DNA of 64,000 bases from Phytophthora quininea (taxonomy: Eukaryota > Oomycota > Peronosporomycetes > Peronosporales > Peronosporaceae). The stretch spans positions 682,001 to 746,000 of the forward strand of contig JAAVTG010000845.1 of NCBI GenBank assembly GCA_011947345.1. The letters run 5' to 3'. A model generated the notes under the pieces. That model was not told where the DNA came from. It did no database searches and worked only from the letters and a program-made list of their open reading frames with translations. Shown in pieces: positions 47,501-59,933 of the stretch (position 1 is the first letter of the stretch; each line of letters opens with the position of its first letter). The position numbers and the translations under genes were made by a program.

Positions 47501-50500
47501 ATCTGCAGTTCACCATGGTGTCTTCATGCACCGCGCGGTTAAAGCCAATCATCCGTTCGAGCAAAGTCTGGTTCGACAACACAGAGGTAGCTGTTCTTGC
47601 GAACTCGCAGTGGAGGGTGGGGTACATCGAGCTCGCGATATGGATTAGATCCTGCTCGTGAAGAGTTTCGACAAAGACTCGCGTGAACCGATTCAGGAAA
47701 GACTTTGGCAGCCCTTTACGCCCACCGCCCTGGCGGAGTGGGTTTTGCGCTGCAAACACGCGGAAGGTGGGTGGGCACTCGAACTCGCGATCTAACTCTG
47801 GGATGAAGACACTACCTCGATGATCCAAGCAGGAGTTTAATCCCTCCAATACAGATTGCGAAGCCAAGTTCAGCTCATCTAACAACACCCAGTCGCCCGC
47901 CTTCAGCGCACGCAAGAACACACCATCACACCACTCGAACATCCCGCTGGAATTTCCGCTCTCTCTCATCGTCGGCAGCTGACGAGGCTGCTGGCAGATC
48001 CGACCCAAAAGATCGGAAATGTCTGTCTGCTCCGACAAGTTAATGCGCACAAGTCGATGGCCAGATGCTGCTGCTAAAGCGCTGATCAAACTTGTCTTGC
48101 CAACGCCAGGTGAGCCTTCAAGGATGATTGGGCGACTAACTTGCATAGCGCGAAGTACACGATACAGGTTCGACATCGTAGTGGGCGCTTTAAGCGAGAA
48201 CGCTGGCTTCTTTAGCTCTGGGTCAGGCCCGCGCGGGATCAAGAACGGGCTAATACCAAATTTCCCACCAGTCTCACCTCTCTCCGAAGCGAACGAGTTC
48301 AGCTGATCGATGTTATCACCAATAGAAAGATTCATCCCATTCAGTGAGTCCACCACTAATCTCTTGACGGCTTGGTCATCGTCAGGCACAAGGGTCAGCA
48401 AACACTGATAAGCATCGTTTCGAGCCTTCAGCGCCGTATGCAATGCCTTGTCGGAACCAAGCCCAAGGCCATCAAGGATCGACAATGCAGCACCCTGAAC
48501 AAAAGCTGTCCAGATGGTTGCCTTAGCGCAGCCGCCCTGCTTCTTCACAACCGATGTGATGAAGTTAATCCAGCTCAATATGTCACGAAGTGTCACTGCA
48601 CCGCAGCCTCCAACGCCACTGTTGGCTTCGTTGAAAGTCTTGACGAAACTGAGAATTGGACTGCACAGCGAAGAGAGGCCATCTAGCGATCGAGAACGGG
48701 GTGGTGCTACGATTCCCGAAGGAGACCCCACCAGTCGGTCACGAATTATTGTAGCAATGTCGCCCAAATCGGAGATTGCCGGGACCCAAATTTCTGTGAA
48801 ACGATTGCGAAGAGCAGGAGAAAGCTCGCGCTTACCAAAGTCACCACCAGGGTTCATCGTGGCCATCACTCGCCACTGCGGATGTGCAACGATCTCCTCT
48901 ACTTGGTCTCCACCCTTTTCAGCAAGCAGCAATGTGCGCGAAGGTTCCAGTACACTGTTCAGTCGCTCAAGCACAGCATCTTCAGCAAGGTTCACTTCGT
49001 CAATAAGAATCAAGTCGCCGTTCTTCATCGATTCTACCAGTGGCCCATCAGCCCATTCAAAAATGGACTGGAATCGCCTCCGGAGAGCATCAATACGCGC
49101 CACAAGCTCCACTTGGCACTCATCATTCGAGGCTTTCAATCGAGCGTTATCAAACCTGGTCAGCATCGTTGGAACACCCATAGACCTGATGTCAGTCCTG
49201 CGACGTCCAGCCTCCTCTTCGTCGATAGCACCTTCACGAAGCAGAAGGAAATCCACAAGCGCATCTTCCAGCTCCTGTGCAGTTTTCTCCTTTCCTCGCA
49301 CAGGACGCAGACATCCCAGAAAGTCCGAAGTCTCTGTGTGTTGGTGACAATTCAAAATGTGCAGAGGTTGAGAGAATAGCAAGGAATACAGCTGACACAC
49401 AGTGGTTTTGCCGCAACCAGTTTCGCCCACCAATAACACAGGCTCCTGGTTCTGCAAGCAACGTCCGACCAAGGCGAATAGCCTTCGCAATGACTTCGTC
49501 ACACTAATCTTTTCAGGCCTGCTGCATTGCCCACTCGTTTGGTTTCTCCGTCATTGGCAGTTTTCCCAGATGCCGCGTCAAGGACTGCACGTTCCACCAT
49601 CGCTTGCACACGCTCGAACTGTTCTGTGGTGCCCCAGACTTTCTCCTGTTCAATCTCGCCATTCTCGTTTAGCAAATTGGACTCGCGCGGTTTCCCACTG
49701 TAATAGAGTGCATCCAAATCGATCTTGACATTGCACTTCTGTTCCAGCACCTGCTTCACAACTTGCTTCTCTTCGTCCTTACGAAGACGCTCAGCAAGCA
49801 GGCAGTAACCTTCCTCAGCCAGAGCTTGCTTGGTAGCGGGTCTTCTTTCTGCCCATCGAAGCAAATCACGCGTTGTAATAAAACCCGATTTGCCAGCAAA
49901 GACCGAGGACTGCTGGCGAACAAGTTGCAGCTGCCTCATAATGTCAATCAGAATTCCACAGTACGATGGAGGAAGAGAACTGCGCTCTTGCAGAATCGTT
50001 TGCAGTTCGTTTGATGCAACTTCATCCACCTGGATCTCCAAGAATCGATTGCGGAACGCTCGCGAAAGTACTTTTCGTCCACCGTAAAGCCCCGGAGGGT
50101 TCTGCGTCGCGAATAGCATAAACTTCGGGTGAGGCTTCACAGTTTCCTGCGTTTCAGAAAGAAACAACTCCCGGTTATCATCCAGTAGTCGATTCAGAGC
50201 CTCCAGCACTTCGGACGGGGCCAAGTTCAGCTCGTCCAAAATGATCCACCAGCCTTTGCGCACAGCTTCAACCAAAACACCTTCCTTGAACGCAAGTTTG
50301 CCGTTAGCATCCGACACATAACTTCCCAGGTACTCCTGGATATCCGTGTGCTCGTGATTGTTGATTCGCACGCACTTCTGTCCGATTCGTGCTGCCAAAT
50401 AACCGATCAACGACGTTTTACCTGCGGAAGTCGGGCCTTGCAGCAAAACAGGGTATTTACCGATTAGCGCTGCTCGAGAAACATGGCGCAGATTTTCTTC

Positions 50501-53500
50501 CACCGAGTTTGTAAGCACAAACTTCCGTCTTGAAGTCACTCGATCCGGTAATGAGTCGTCTCTCGGAGGTTGAAAGTCGCCTTTGCGGACCCAATATGAG
50601 CTCACAAGAACGAATTCGTTGGTCTTCTTCGATCCACCCGGGCAAGGAGGCGTTCGCTTGAGTTCCTTCGACTTGATTGTCTTCGCAAAGGTGTTCTTAA
50701 TCAGCTTCTCGAGATACTGACGTGATTCCATTTCAAGCTGAGTGCAGAAGCTCGAGCAAAAGCCTTCAAACATAGCTCGAGATGTGCCGTACCCGCGCTG
50801 AATCAAGATACGCGTAATGTGCAAGGCCCGGCTGAGCGTACGAAGCGAGTAGCGGGGCTTGTGTCGTGCTCCATCGCTTAACCGGAGCTCCGCTTGCTTT
50901 CTGGCCTCCAAGTAAAATTCAACAGTTTCCGGTACAAGAGCGCCCGCAATCTCTTTAAACTGGTGATGGACAACCATTTGCAAATCTGACGGATTCACAC
51001 ACTCGTCAACATAGATCTCCGTAAAGCGATTCCGGAGCGACGGAGGTAAATCCTTCTTACCGACATCCGTTGAAGGGTTCATAGCCCCAAAAGACGGAAG
51101 TTAGGGTGTGGGCGAATGATCTCTACATCGCCACGCTCTGTCAAAGAAAACGCACTCGTCTCGTGTTCTAGCAGCGTGCTAATGCGCTCCAGCGTGTCGG
51201 AAGATGCCAAATTAATTTCATCCAGCAGCACCCAGTGGCCTTCTCGGAGTGCTTTGACCAGTACGCCTTCCACAAACGAAAATGCGAAATGCGATTCAGC
51301 TTGCTCCTTTTGTCGCTCAAACCGCCCAAGCTCCGCCTCGAAGGAGTCCCAACGGCTCTCTAAAATGCTCGCCGAAGCGCCTGCTGCCGTCATTTTATTG
51401 CTGTAGTTTGACACAGCTCCCTCTTGATCTCTAATGGTGCTGCCCTGCAGTTTTGTGGTCGCCATTTGAATAGCCTTACGCATGCCCTTCACAAGCTTCT
51501 TCCAGTCCTTGTGCTCAAGTGCAACCCTGACAACATTAAGGAAGGCGGAGTTGCTCTTCTGGGAGAACGTAGCTGTGAAAAGGTCTACGAAGTCGATATA
51601 CAATGGCCGAGCAAGCAAGTGAATTTCAACGGGTTTGAACCCTCCCACGAGATCGGAACTATCACTTTGAATGTTCAAATTCTGCACAACCAACCGCTGG
51701 CTCATTGCTGCAGCCATATGCTGGATAATCGTAGTTTTACCGCAACCGGTCTCACCGATGAGTAGTGCAGGTTCGCAAGTAGCGACAATTGCTGCCAATT
51801 TTTCCAACAAGCGCAGTACGTGCCCTGTCATTACGACAGAACTCGTCGCCGGTTTGTCACCTTGCTGTAATTGATCTTGCTGTGACAGCATCGGCAAATG
51901 CACGCGCCCAAATCCCACTTCGTGCGAATTGAATGCGACGTGCGGCTTGTGTTGTTCAAGATAGTATTCGATCTTTTCCGGCTGCACTTCCCAAATGGCA
52001 CCCAGTGCGCAAGCAGAACGAGACCGAGTAGTCACATCACGAATGCCTGCACAGAATACGTCAAGTGCTTCCACCACGATTCGCATGCGCTCATCCTCCG
52101 TAATATAGTCATGGCTGGGCGACGATTCTTCTTGAGTGTTGCCAGCAGCATAATAGCAAAAACGGTAAATGCGCTTGCACCATTTAAGCAAATCCCGCAA
52201 GCAGAAATCTCGACCATAATTCCGTCGCGTCTCCTTCCAAAGCTGAGTTGATCCACCGATCTCCTCGTTCATTTTCCCTGACACAACGTTGTATGTCGTC
52301 ATCATCTTGGAGATCACCTGCCGGGGAATCTTCGTAAAGCACGTCACCATGATCTGTTCGATCTCATCATCGACAAGCGGAGCGACATTAACACTCGTCC
52401 AAACGGATTCCTGGAAGCCCTTCGGCATCTGATGGCCGTGCGTAGTGGTACCAAAGATCTGAAAATTCGGGTGCGCGACCAGGAGCTCCCCTCGACCCGG
52501 AAGGACCATTTCACGAGTCTCGAGCAGCGGCATGAGCGCCGCTAATACTTCAAATGGCGCGCGATCAATATCTTCGACAACCACCCACCGGCCTGCTAGA
52601 ACGGCAGTCGTAAGAGCACCCGGCTGCCACGTGAACTCGCCCGGAACGTCTGTACATACATACGACCCCAGCAACGTTTTGCTATCGATTTGGTCGTCCA
52701 GATGCAGCTCGACCATGTCTCCATTGCCGGACAGCCGCGCAAGTTCACGAATTGTGGCCGTCTTACCACAACCGCCTGGGCCCGCCACTAGAATCGGGCG
52801 CTTTAGTCCTAGTGCAATAGCCAAAGACTGCAAATTCCTCTTTGTCGAGGACGTCGGTACAAGCGGATCGGTAGAAACCGATTTTTCCGACTGGTGTTGC
52901 TGCAAGTTGCTCGCTGGGACGACTACACCGAAAATGTTTTTCAGCAAGTCGTGGAAAGGGATAACGCGGTTGTCATCATCTCCCGTCGTTTCTTCTAGCT
53001 CGTTTGCATTCAACTTGATCAGCTCTTCCTGTCTCCTGGCGTCGTCAGTGTGCCGTGCCAATTCAACCTGTCGGACGGCTGGATACTCTCCACTGACCGC
53101 GTCGTCTTCACCGACATGGAGACTCTTCAAAAACTCGTTGCGTTGGGCGTTGCTCATCTTCAACACCATCGTCGTCGCTCTGGCCGCATACCATCTCGCC
53201 TCTGCGTCGACATGGAAGCTCAGCGGGAAGAACGGCGTCCAGTTCCACATGGTTGCCAGCTCCGTAGGCCTGTCGCTCATTAATCTGAAGGCCGTTCGTG
53301 CAATCCGTCTCACTCTGTCGATCGTCCCGCTCTGGGTCTTGTCGGCCACATCGACGAACGCAAAGAAACAAGGCGCCGTCTCAAAGTACTGCGTCACGAG
53401 GGTGCTCGTAGCCGGCAGGAACAGTAGCAGCTCGCTCAGCGTCTCGGCGATCAGCTCGCCGCGCTTCATGCTGTCCGTGCACTCCACAAAGTGCGCATCT

Positions 53501-53853
53501 TGCTCTTCGTACAGCACCAGCGTCTGGTCTGTGAGTCTCGCCGTCAGGTCTAGTAAAAATGGCCGCAAGTGGGCAATGACCAGCCCTCTCAGTTGCGTCT
53601 GGCTCAGTGCGGAAGCCAGCGCCTGCAGCTTGGAAGTCACTGCAGCATCCAGCTCTTGGTCGTCTGCGGGGCTGGCGAGCGTCTGTACGGTCGGGTGACT
53701 GCGTAGAGCATCGGGAATCGCTCCGAGCAGCGCCGAGAGGCCGCGCTGCAGTCTGGACACGCTCACGAGACCATTGCCGTCCGCGTCCATGGTCGCTGCC
53801 AGTGCGGAATGGTGGAATGAAGCGTCCGGACCAACAAAATCGTTGGTTGCCAT
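35593..53853 (-). CDS. MDN1: Midasin, giant AAA+ ribosome-assembly ATPase
   Basis: MDN1/Rea1 removes assembly factors from pre-60S ribosomes in the nucleolus and nucleoplasm. It is one intronless gene of about 6,089 codons. The start is ATG 53853; an ATG at 53862 in the same frame would add three residues. Six AAA+ modules are seen by Walker A, in order: GPGGCGKT, GETGCGKT, GPTSAGKT, GETGCGKT, GSPGVGKT and GPPASGKT. Sensor-1 type NP motifs follow (MNPSTDVGKKDLP, MNPGGDFGKRELS, QNPLRQGGGRKGLPK). A long helical linker spans about 46000-40500. A huge Asp/Glu-rich region spans about 38450-36550. The C-terminal MIDAS domain has DDSES at about 36215-36230. The frame changes near 51090, 49515, 47175, 45730, 41915, 41510, 40440 and 36190. 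Seven are a missing base, mostly in T, A or C runs, and one is an extra base. These corrections make the length a multiple of three. The protein is longer than yeast (about 4,900) and human (about 5,600) midasin. Confidence 0.95.
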
Positions 53854-53873
53854 AATGCACATGGCTACACTGG

Positions 53874-53909
53874 AGCTTCTATTCGAGCGTTGGCTCCCGA
53901 ATAGAAGCT
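53874..53909. repeat. Perfect 12-bp inverted repeat upstream of MDN1
   Basis: AGCTTCTATTCG (53874-53885) and its exact complement CGAATAGAAGCT (53898-53909) are separated by 12 bases. The hairpin would begin 12 bases upstream of the ATG at 53862, within the expected 5' leader of the transcript. It may affect initiation or bind a dimeric protein; both are inference. Confidence 0.85.
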
Positions 53910-53965
53910 TGTGCCGGGATTTGGGTACGTTTGTTTTTAGTCCTACCTTATCTTGGGCATACCCA

Positions 53966-53972
53966 TTTTATA
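53966..53972 (-). promoter_or_regulatory. TATA-like element upstream of MDN1
   Basis: TATAAAA on the minus strand, about 104 bp upstream of the ATG at 53862. TATA boxes are uncommon in oomycetes, so this may be chance. Confidence 0.3.
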
Positions 53973-54200
53973 GTCGCACTTGAGAAAAAAACAGAACATT
54001 TTTAAAATATATGTTGAAAATATTGCGCTGGAATACTCGCAGCAGGTTGCTGTTGCCGTCAGCATTGACACTAGAAAGCGACTCATTCGAAGTCGCTGAC
54101 AAAATACTGTCGTCCGGCCTGACACCAACGTTGAAGGCGTCACCAAACCATTGGCACACCTTGGAGGACAATGTGAGGACAGTTGGGGCTGTACATAAAT

Positions 54201-55956
54201 CTATTGCATGGAGCTGATGTAGCTCCATGGTTCCTTAACGGTGAAGATGGTTTCCTCAAAAGCAATGCAAGACGCTCATTTGTGCTTTTGCCCTTCTTGC
54301 CCGACTTCTTCTTGCCCTGTTGCTGCTGCTTCTCGCGTTCCTCCTCGGCTGCGAGCTCCTCGCCCAATTGGTACGGCGACCGGAATGAAGACGAAATGTC
54401 AGTGGAGGTTGCGGTGGCGACGCCTTGCACACGAGAGCTGAATCGGCGCTGGACTCCTTCATTCTCGGTGGTTTCCCACAGCGCCAACGTGCCCTTGGAC
54501 CCGCCCACGCCCAGCATGAACGGTGAGTCCTGGTAGAACGACAGCGTGAACAGCTCGCCCTGCACAACAGAAGCACAGCAATGACGTTAGCGTCGAGCTC
54601 ACCGTTGCTGCACTCATTATCGATGCTACGTACCACGTTCATCTCCTTGGAAGTAACACACACCGGCGCGTTGTCCTTGAGGTCCCAAATCTTAACCGTC
54701 TTGTCCACACCAGCAGTGGCGAAAAGGCCAGGCACTTGGGCAGAGAACGAAATAGCCGAGACGGCGCCGGCGTGGGCGTCGAAGCGGAAAAGCGGCGCCG
54801 AACCATTTATACGCACATCAAAGCCGACCACGACGCCGTCCTCAGACGAAGCCACGATTGTGCTCGGGTTGTGCGGTGCCCACGCCAAGCTCTCGACCTC
54901 ACCGCTGAGCTGGAATTTGGAGAACGCATCGGGCTGACGGCCGTCCAGCACAACAATCGATCGGTCGAACGACGCACTGGCGAGTACCGTAGTCTCTGCA
55001 GGATTCCAACGCACGCTCTGCACCTTGTTACCGTGGTGTGCCATCGTGTACAGACATTTCTGTGTGGTGATATCCCAGACCTTGACAGTGGAGTCGGCTG
55101 AGCCACTGGCGAGCATGTTGCGGTGGCTGCTGTTCCAGTCGAGCGACATCACGGCGTCCTGGTGGCTGCCAGGCTTCATCGCCGTCTTGCGGTTCTTCCG
55201 TCGCTTGGAGATTTTAGGCATCGCAACATCACGCAGTTCCTCCTCCTGCTCGCCGCCCAGCGTCGCCGCAGGTTCCAGTACATCCAGCACATTCAGGTCC
55301 CAAATCTCAATGCCTGGCTTAAAGGTTCCCACAGCAACAAAACTGCCATCTACCGGCCCCGTGGTCGGGTCGAGTGGCACGGGAGCACAGTCCATCCAAG
55401 CCAGACAGAGCGGGAAGGCTGGCAGGTTGATCTCGTGATGCACGTAGAGCGCACCGTTCTCGTCGTCGTAGACCTGCACCTCGAGGTTGCTGAACTCCTC
55501 CTCCGTGTTGGCCACGAGGACGACGCTGTCGGTGGGTCGGATCTCTATATCGTCCTTGTCCATCTCCAGCTCGTCGTCCTGCTCGTCTTCGTCCTCCATC
55601 GGCACGTTTCCTTCGTCGTCCTCTGCTTCCTCTTCCTCCTCATCGTCCTCGTCCATGCCTTCCTCGATGGCTCCGCTCTTGCCAATGTAGTTGGTGATGG
55701 CTGCGTCATCGTCTTCTTCGTCGTACTCGTCCATCTTGAAGGACGCTGGCAGTCCGTCGGCGTCCTTTGCGTTGCTGTCCGCTTGCACTTCAGCTGCGTC
55801 CTCCTCCGCCATCGCTTCGGCCATCGCCTCCTGCTCCTCCAGTTCCTCTTCCGTGGCAGCTTCACGCAGCATCTGCATCTCGTTCTCCGTCAGCTTCAGC
55901 TTCTCCGGCATGCGGCGAGACGCGCCCTTGGGGACCCATGCCAGCGCCGAGATCAT
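54201..55956 (-). CDS. PWP1: PWP1, WD40-repeat ribosome-biogenesis factor
   Basis: Nucleolar WD40 protein involved in rRNA transcription and 60S assembly. Exon 1 (55956-54634) begins MISALAWVPKGASRRMPEKL, the conserved PWP1 N-terminus, followed by an acidic region (about residues 40-150). WD40 blades follow (SGSADSTVKVWDITTQKCLY, LASASFDRSIVVLDGRQPD, FATAGVDKTVKIWDLKD). A 74-bp intron (54633-54560) is followed by exon 2, with the last blade (LGVGGSKGTLALWETTENEG) and a Lys/Gln-rich tail. The uninterrupted frame continues to 54140 but becomes unlike protein after KSTNERLAL. If one base is missing near 54265, the frame ends with FTVKEPWSYISSMQ and a TAG at 54201-54203, which looks more natural; I used that end. 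It lies directly upstream of MDN1 on the same strand. Confidence 0.9.
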
Positions 55957-56073
55957 GCTGCCCCGCCGAGATTGATTCGGTTAGTGCGACGACGATGGCC
56001 AGTGGTTGGTCGGGACTATTTTTGGTCCAATTTAGGTCGATGTTTTTATCCAACAGATGGCTTCCTCTTGAAG

Positions 56074-57959
56074 ATGAACAATGCAGAAGAAGATCATGCA
56101 GCACCAAGGCCATTCCTGAAGCGCGTGGCTGTCTACGACAGCACTACAGGCTGGTGGAACAAGGAGATGCTGCATCTAAATACTGCAGACGTTGTTATTG
56201 ACACAAAAGCCGGCGCTCACGTGGTGCTGTGGCTTGAACAGCCCGTCACTTCAAGGGGCTCGATTTTTGGCTCGCGAAAGACTGTGCACATTTCGGCATT
56301 CAGGCAAGGCTGACACCGACGTCATGGAGTTTTAATCCGAGAGCTCGGTGCGGACGTCAACACAAGAGCCAAGAATGGCAGGACAATGCTCGAGTTTCTC
56401 AGGCGGACGAACCCCGGCGGATGGAGAGAGAATCTTCCATACCTGTCAGATTATGGATACGAGAGTGTCATCCCTTTCTTCCAAAACGGAGGTGCTTGTG
56501 CGCATCCGAATGCGAGAGACCTGAATGGTATGACACTGCTGATGCACCTCTGCCGTTGTTGGACACCGACTGATCAGGCCGTGCAATGGCTCGGAGCGAG
56601 ATCCTCACCGCGTGCCCAGGCGCTCGAGGCGAACAGGCGGCTGTGGGGTGCTTTACGGAGAAATGATATTGATGAAATTCAGTACGCGGTGAAAATCGAT
56701 TCTGCATCTATAGCGGCGAGAGTGGCGCCTTCCAGGGATAAGTCGCTCACGTATGCGTGCCTCTTCCGTCATGCCGACCTCGTTCGGTGCTTGCTAATGT
56801 TAAACGCATGTATTGACGCAGAAACTATCGAAGTACTGAGCACTACTACCAGCGTGGTGGATCGTGACATTGCCGGGATTTTAGTGGATCATTGGACTGG
56901 TTTACACAAGACAGTATGGCCGCCGCATCTTCCAACTTACAAGGGGCACCTGGGACTGGCGACGTGGCTGCTGGAACACGGAGCTGATGTTAACACACCA
57001 AAGAAAACGGTAAAACGCCATTAATGCGTCTTTGTGCATCAGGAAATGCAACTGTCGACGCGATCAATGCTTTTGTTTTAGACCACGGCGCTGATGTCAA
57101 CGTCCGTGACAATTGCGGAATGACGGCGCTGATGTATATTGAAAGATCCAAACTTCGTTCGACATTGGACTTGAACGGCTCTGAAAAGCTGGCGGATACG
57201 ATTGATGTTGCGGTCGTAAATCGTTTAGTGTTGGATTATGGCGCCGATGTCAATGCAAAGATGATAGCGGGATGACTCCGCTGATGTGGGCTTCCAGCCG
57301 TGGACTAGCCAAAGTTGTGGAGCAACTATTGAGACTCAACGCGGACCCAAACATCGTCGACACGCAACGCATGATAGCGCTCGGGTATGCGTCAAGAAAT
57401 CGCCACACACGAGTGCAGAAGCTTCTCATCTCGGACATTGCTCTAAGACAGAACACACACATCAAATGGCTATCAACAAAGCCAAAATGGTCTATAAGGG
57501 CCACTGAAATCGAGTTTACAGACTTTACTACCGCCAAAGGTGTTGGGGATTTCGTCGGTACGTGGCTAGACTCTGATGTGGCTAATAAATTCTTCGCGGC
57601 ATCTTCAGCATATGATATCTCGTCAATTTACGACCAGGTTCATTTCTGGTTTGCTCTTCGTCATCCAAATGTGCAAACTCTCTACGGAGCTGTGCACGAG
57701 GGGTACAACTTGTTTGTGTGCGAGCCCATGCCGAACGGGTTATTGCATGAATATCTCGAAAATATGACTTGGTCCGAAAGAAACCCGAGAAACATATTGA
57801 TTGCTTTCCAGCACTTTTACGAGGCAGCTCTGGGGTTACAGTATTTGCATGACCTTGGCATGACTCACGGAGGTCCGTACGGAAAACATTTTCATTGGTC
57901 GTGACAGAATAGCCAAGTTGGTATACATGAATTCGACCTGGAAATCTACTCAAGGACAA
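56074..57959 (+). pseudogene. Ankyrin-repeat/TKL-kinase copy A, decayed
   Basis: The ATG at 56074 starts a family-specific head (NTADVVIDTKAGAHVVLWLE). After a frameshift near 56310 come ankyrin units (LGADVNTRAKNGRT, LLEHGADVNTPKK, VLDHGADVNVRDNCGMTALM, LVLDYGADVNAK). More shifts lie near 57005 and 57265. The kinase follows (FWFALRHPNVQTLYGAVHEG, LFVCEPMPNGLLHEYLE, YEAALGLQYLHDLGMTHGG). The catalytic loop has THGG instead of HRDL, and the reading ends at a TGA near 57903. Even before the breaks this lineage had lost the catalytic Asp. It was probably a pseudokinase first and then decayed. Copies B and C follow on the same strand. Confidence 0.65.
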
Positions 57960-57969
57960 TAATGACACC

Positions 57970-59933
57970 GCTGAAAGATCTATCGAAACGGATGTTCGGG
58001 ATCTTGGATTGTGTATCAAATCAGCGATGCGGGATTTGCCGATCAACGGTGTTTTCTGGCGACTTCACGTCGCGGGAGCTCGTGCATGGAAAGCTACATG
58101 CCAAGGTCTTTGCGCTATGGCATTCGTCGTGGGTCGAATCAAGGACATGGTTGCTATTCTTTCGATGACCAACAGCAGCAAGCTCATGCGATGCAAATCG
58201 AAGAACTTCTGTCCAAGCTGCAAGACGTACGCGATGCAGTCGACGACTCAGGCGACGATATGTACTGCGCGCTTTTTCGGACTTTGATGCTGTCTGTAAC
58301 CAAATTATCGGTTCGAGCGAGCCGATGTCTGTGCGATCATATGAAGATGCATTGATCTTCCTGGAAAATATTCAGTATGCGATTGAACAGCGAAACAGCA
58401 GAACCAATCCGATCAAGCGCTTCTCATCGAGTCGTGCTGGTAATGCGTCGTTGGAGTTCCTCCACAAACAAGAGGAACAGTTGTTAAGTACCCTAGGTGC
58501 TCCGCCGGATGAGCATCACAAGCTGGAAAAACGCTGGGCAGCGATACACAAGCGAAATGTCGAACTCTTCATGTCGGAGCTAGACAACAGCATCACAACT
58601 GCATGACGCTGATCCGGCTGAGGTAAAACTACTACTCCAGCGAGAGCTGCAGAGTGACAACTACTCTGAAGCTCACAAGAAAATTATTCAGAAAGCTTTC
58701 AACGAGATAAGTTCCAATAGGCCGGCTGACCCGCTGCCAGAATGGTTTATTGGATGGTACGAACTTGAAAACGAGGTCGTTTTCGCCCGAGGTGGCTTTA
58801 GTGAGGTGTCACGAGCCCAGTGGCTCCAATCCGACGTCTTTGTAAAAAAGTCACCCAGAGCAGACAATTATCGTCAACACAAAGCGAGCGTGACAAACAG
58901 CGCCAAATGTTCGCGCACGAGGTGTCGCTGTGGTTCAGACTAAATCACCCACATATCGTGAAGCTCTTTGGCGGCTGCCATATTGGTCAATCATTCTTCG
59001 TCTGCGAAGAAGCCAAGAACGGCTCACTTGACAAGTACTTGGTCAAACATCCACATGAAATATGGACAAAGCTGTACGAGGCGGCGCTTGGACTGGAGTA
59101 CCTTCACACTTGTGGAATTGTCCACCGAGATCTCAAGTGCGGCAACATCTTGGTGGGAAGCAATGGAAGTGCGAAGCTCACAGACTTTAGCTTGAGCCCA
59201 TCGGTAAGTGCACCCGACCAAGGTGATGACTCGGGAGCTGTCCGCTGGGTGGCCCGAAATGTCTAGCTGGACAGCCGTCTTTGTATGCATCCGACATTTA
59301 CTCGTTAGGTATGTGTATTATACAAGCTTTGAGCGGTGAATTGCCGTGGGGAAACATATGGATAACGCGGTGGTGAGGCATCACGTTAGTAAAAATAGTT
59401 ACCACGGCGTCCTACTCAATTCACAGACGCCCAATGGGGACTCGTCGAGGACATGTGCAGGTTCGAGCCGTGTGAAAGGCTCCATATTTTGGTCGTGGTC
59501 CAACGACTGAAGCAATTTGCCCTCAACCCAACGATGGAACTCGTTGATTCTGTGCCCGTGACGTCGAACCAGTCCATCGGAGATGCGATCCTAACAATGA
59601 AGCAATCGCTATCTTGCGAGGGCAAGAACGCGAACACTAAGGTCGCTCACCAGATCTACGGCATGCTGGTCGCTCGCATCGACCACCTTCGCGCTGATGA
59701 ACGCTACCCACAAATTAAGCACAGCCTCCAATCGATTGTATCGATGACCAGTGGGAATGTGGCGCAGCTCGAGAAACACCAGTCAACGGTTGATTTGGTG
59801 AAGGCAGCCTTTCAAGGGTCTGCCCTGCATCGGCAGGTAGACCACATTATGGCGGAGTATTTCATTGCACCGGACAGTGATGTACATCAATGGTCGACGA
59901 GGTGCTCTGATGTACTGCAACATAATGCATCCT
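57970..59933 (+). pseudogene. Ankyrin/TKL-kinase family copy B, kinase motifs mostly kept
   Basis: Copy B lacks clear ankyrin repeats. It starts with an alpha-helical head (IEELLSKLQDVRDAVDDSGD; SYEDALIFLENIQYAIEQRN) and then a kinase domain. The kinase has EWFIGWYELENEVVFARGGF (glycine-loop region), EVSLWFRLNHPHIVKLFGG, LFVCEE-like FFVCEEAKNGSLDKYL, GIVHRDLKCGNILVGS with an intact HRD, and KLTDFSLS with DFS in place of DFG. A C-terminal helical part ends with the family motif FQGSALHRQVDHIMAEYF ... DSDVHQW. Frameshifts occur near 58330, 58610, 58850, 59265 and 59400, so the frame is not continuous. Many shifts are single-base, so this copy could be intact in the real genome. It is the only one of the three that keeps HRD. 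Confidence 0.6.

Larger units (their letters stand above)
53863..54200. other. Spacer between PWP1 and MDN1
   Basis: It holds the MDN1 promoter and leader (see the inverted repeat and TATA-like element) and the PWP1 3' end. A 9-bp inverted repeat, CATGGAGCT/AGCTCCATG with a five-base loop, lies at 54208-54230, across the last codons of PWP1. No gene is seen. Confidence 0.45.

Noticed and set aside
40403..51082. NTGA or GTGA-like overlaps between consecutive MDN1 frames, resembling operon-style coupling or programmed frameshifting
   Set aside because: At each junction the protein pattern of midasin continues if one base is restored in a short run, and the junctions fall inside conserved motifs. 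No slippery site is shared between them.
54208..54230. Nine-bp inverted repeat at the PWP1 3' end as a transcription terminator
   Set aside because: Eukaryotic RNA polymerase II does not use such hairpins for termination, and the repeat overlaps probable codons.
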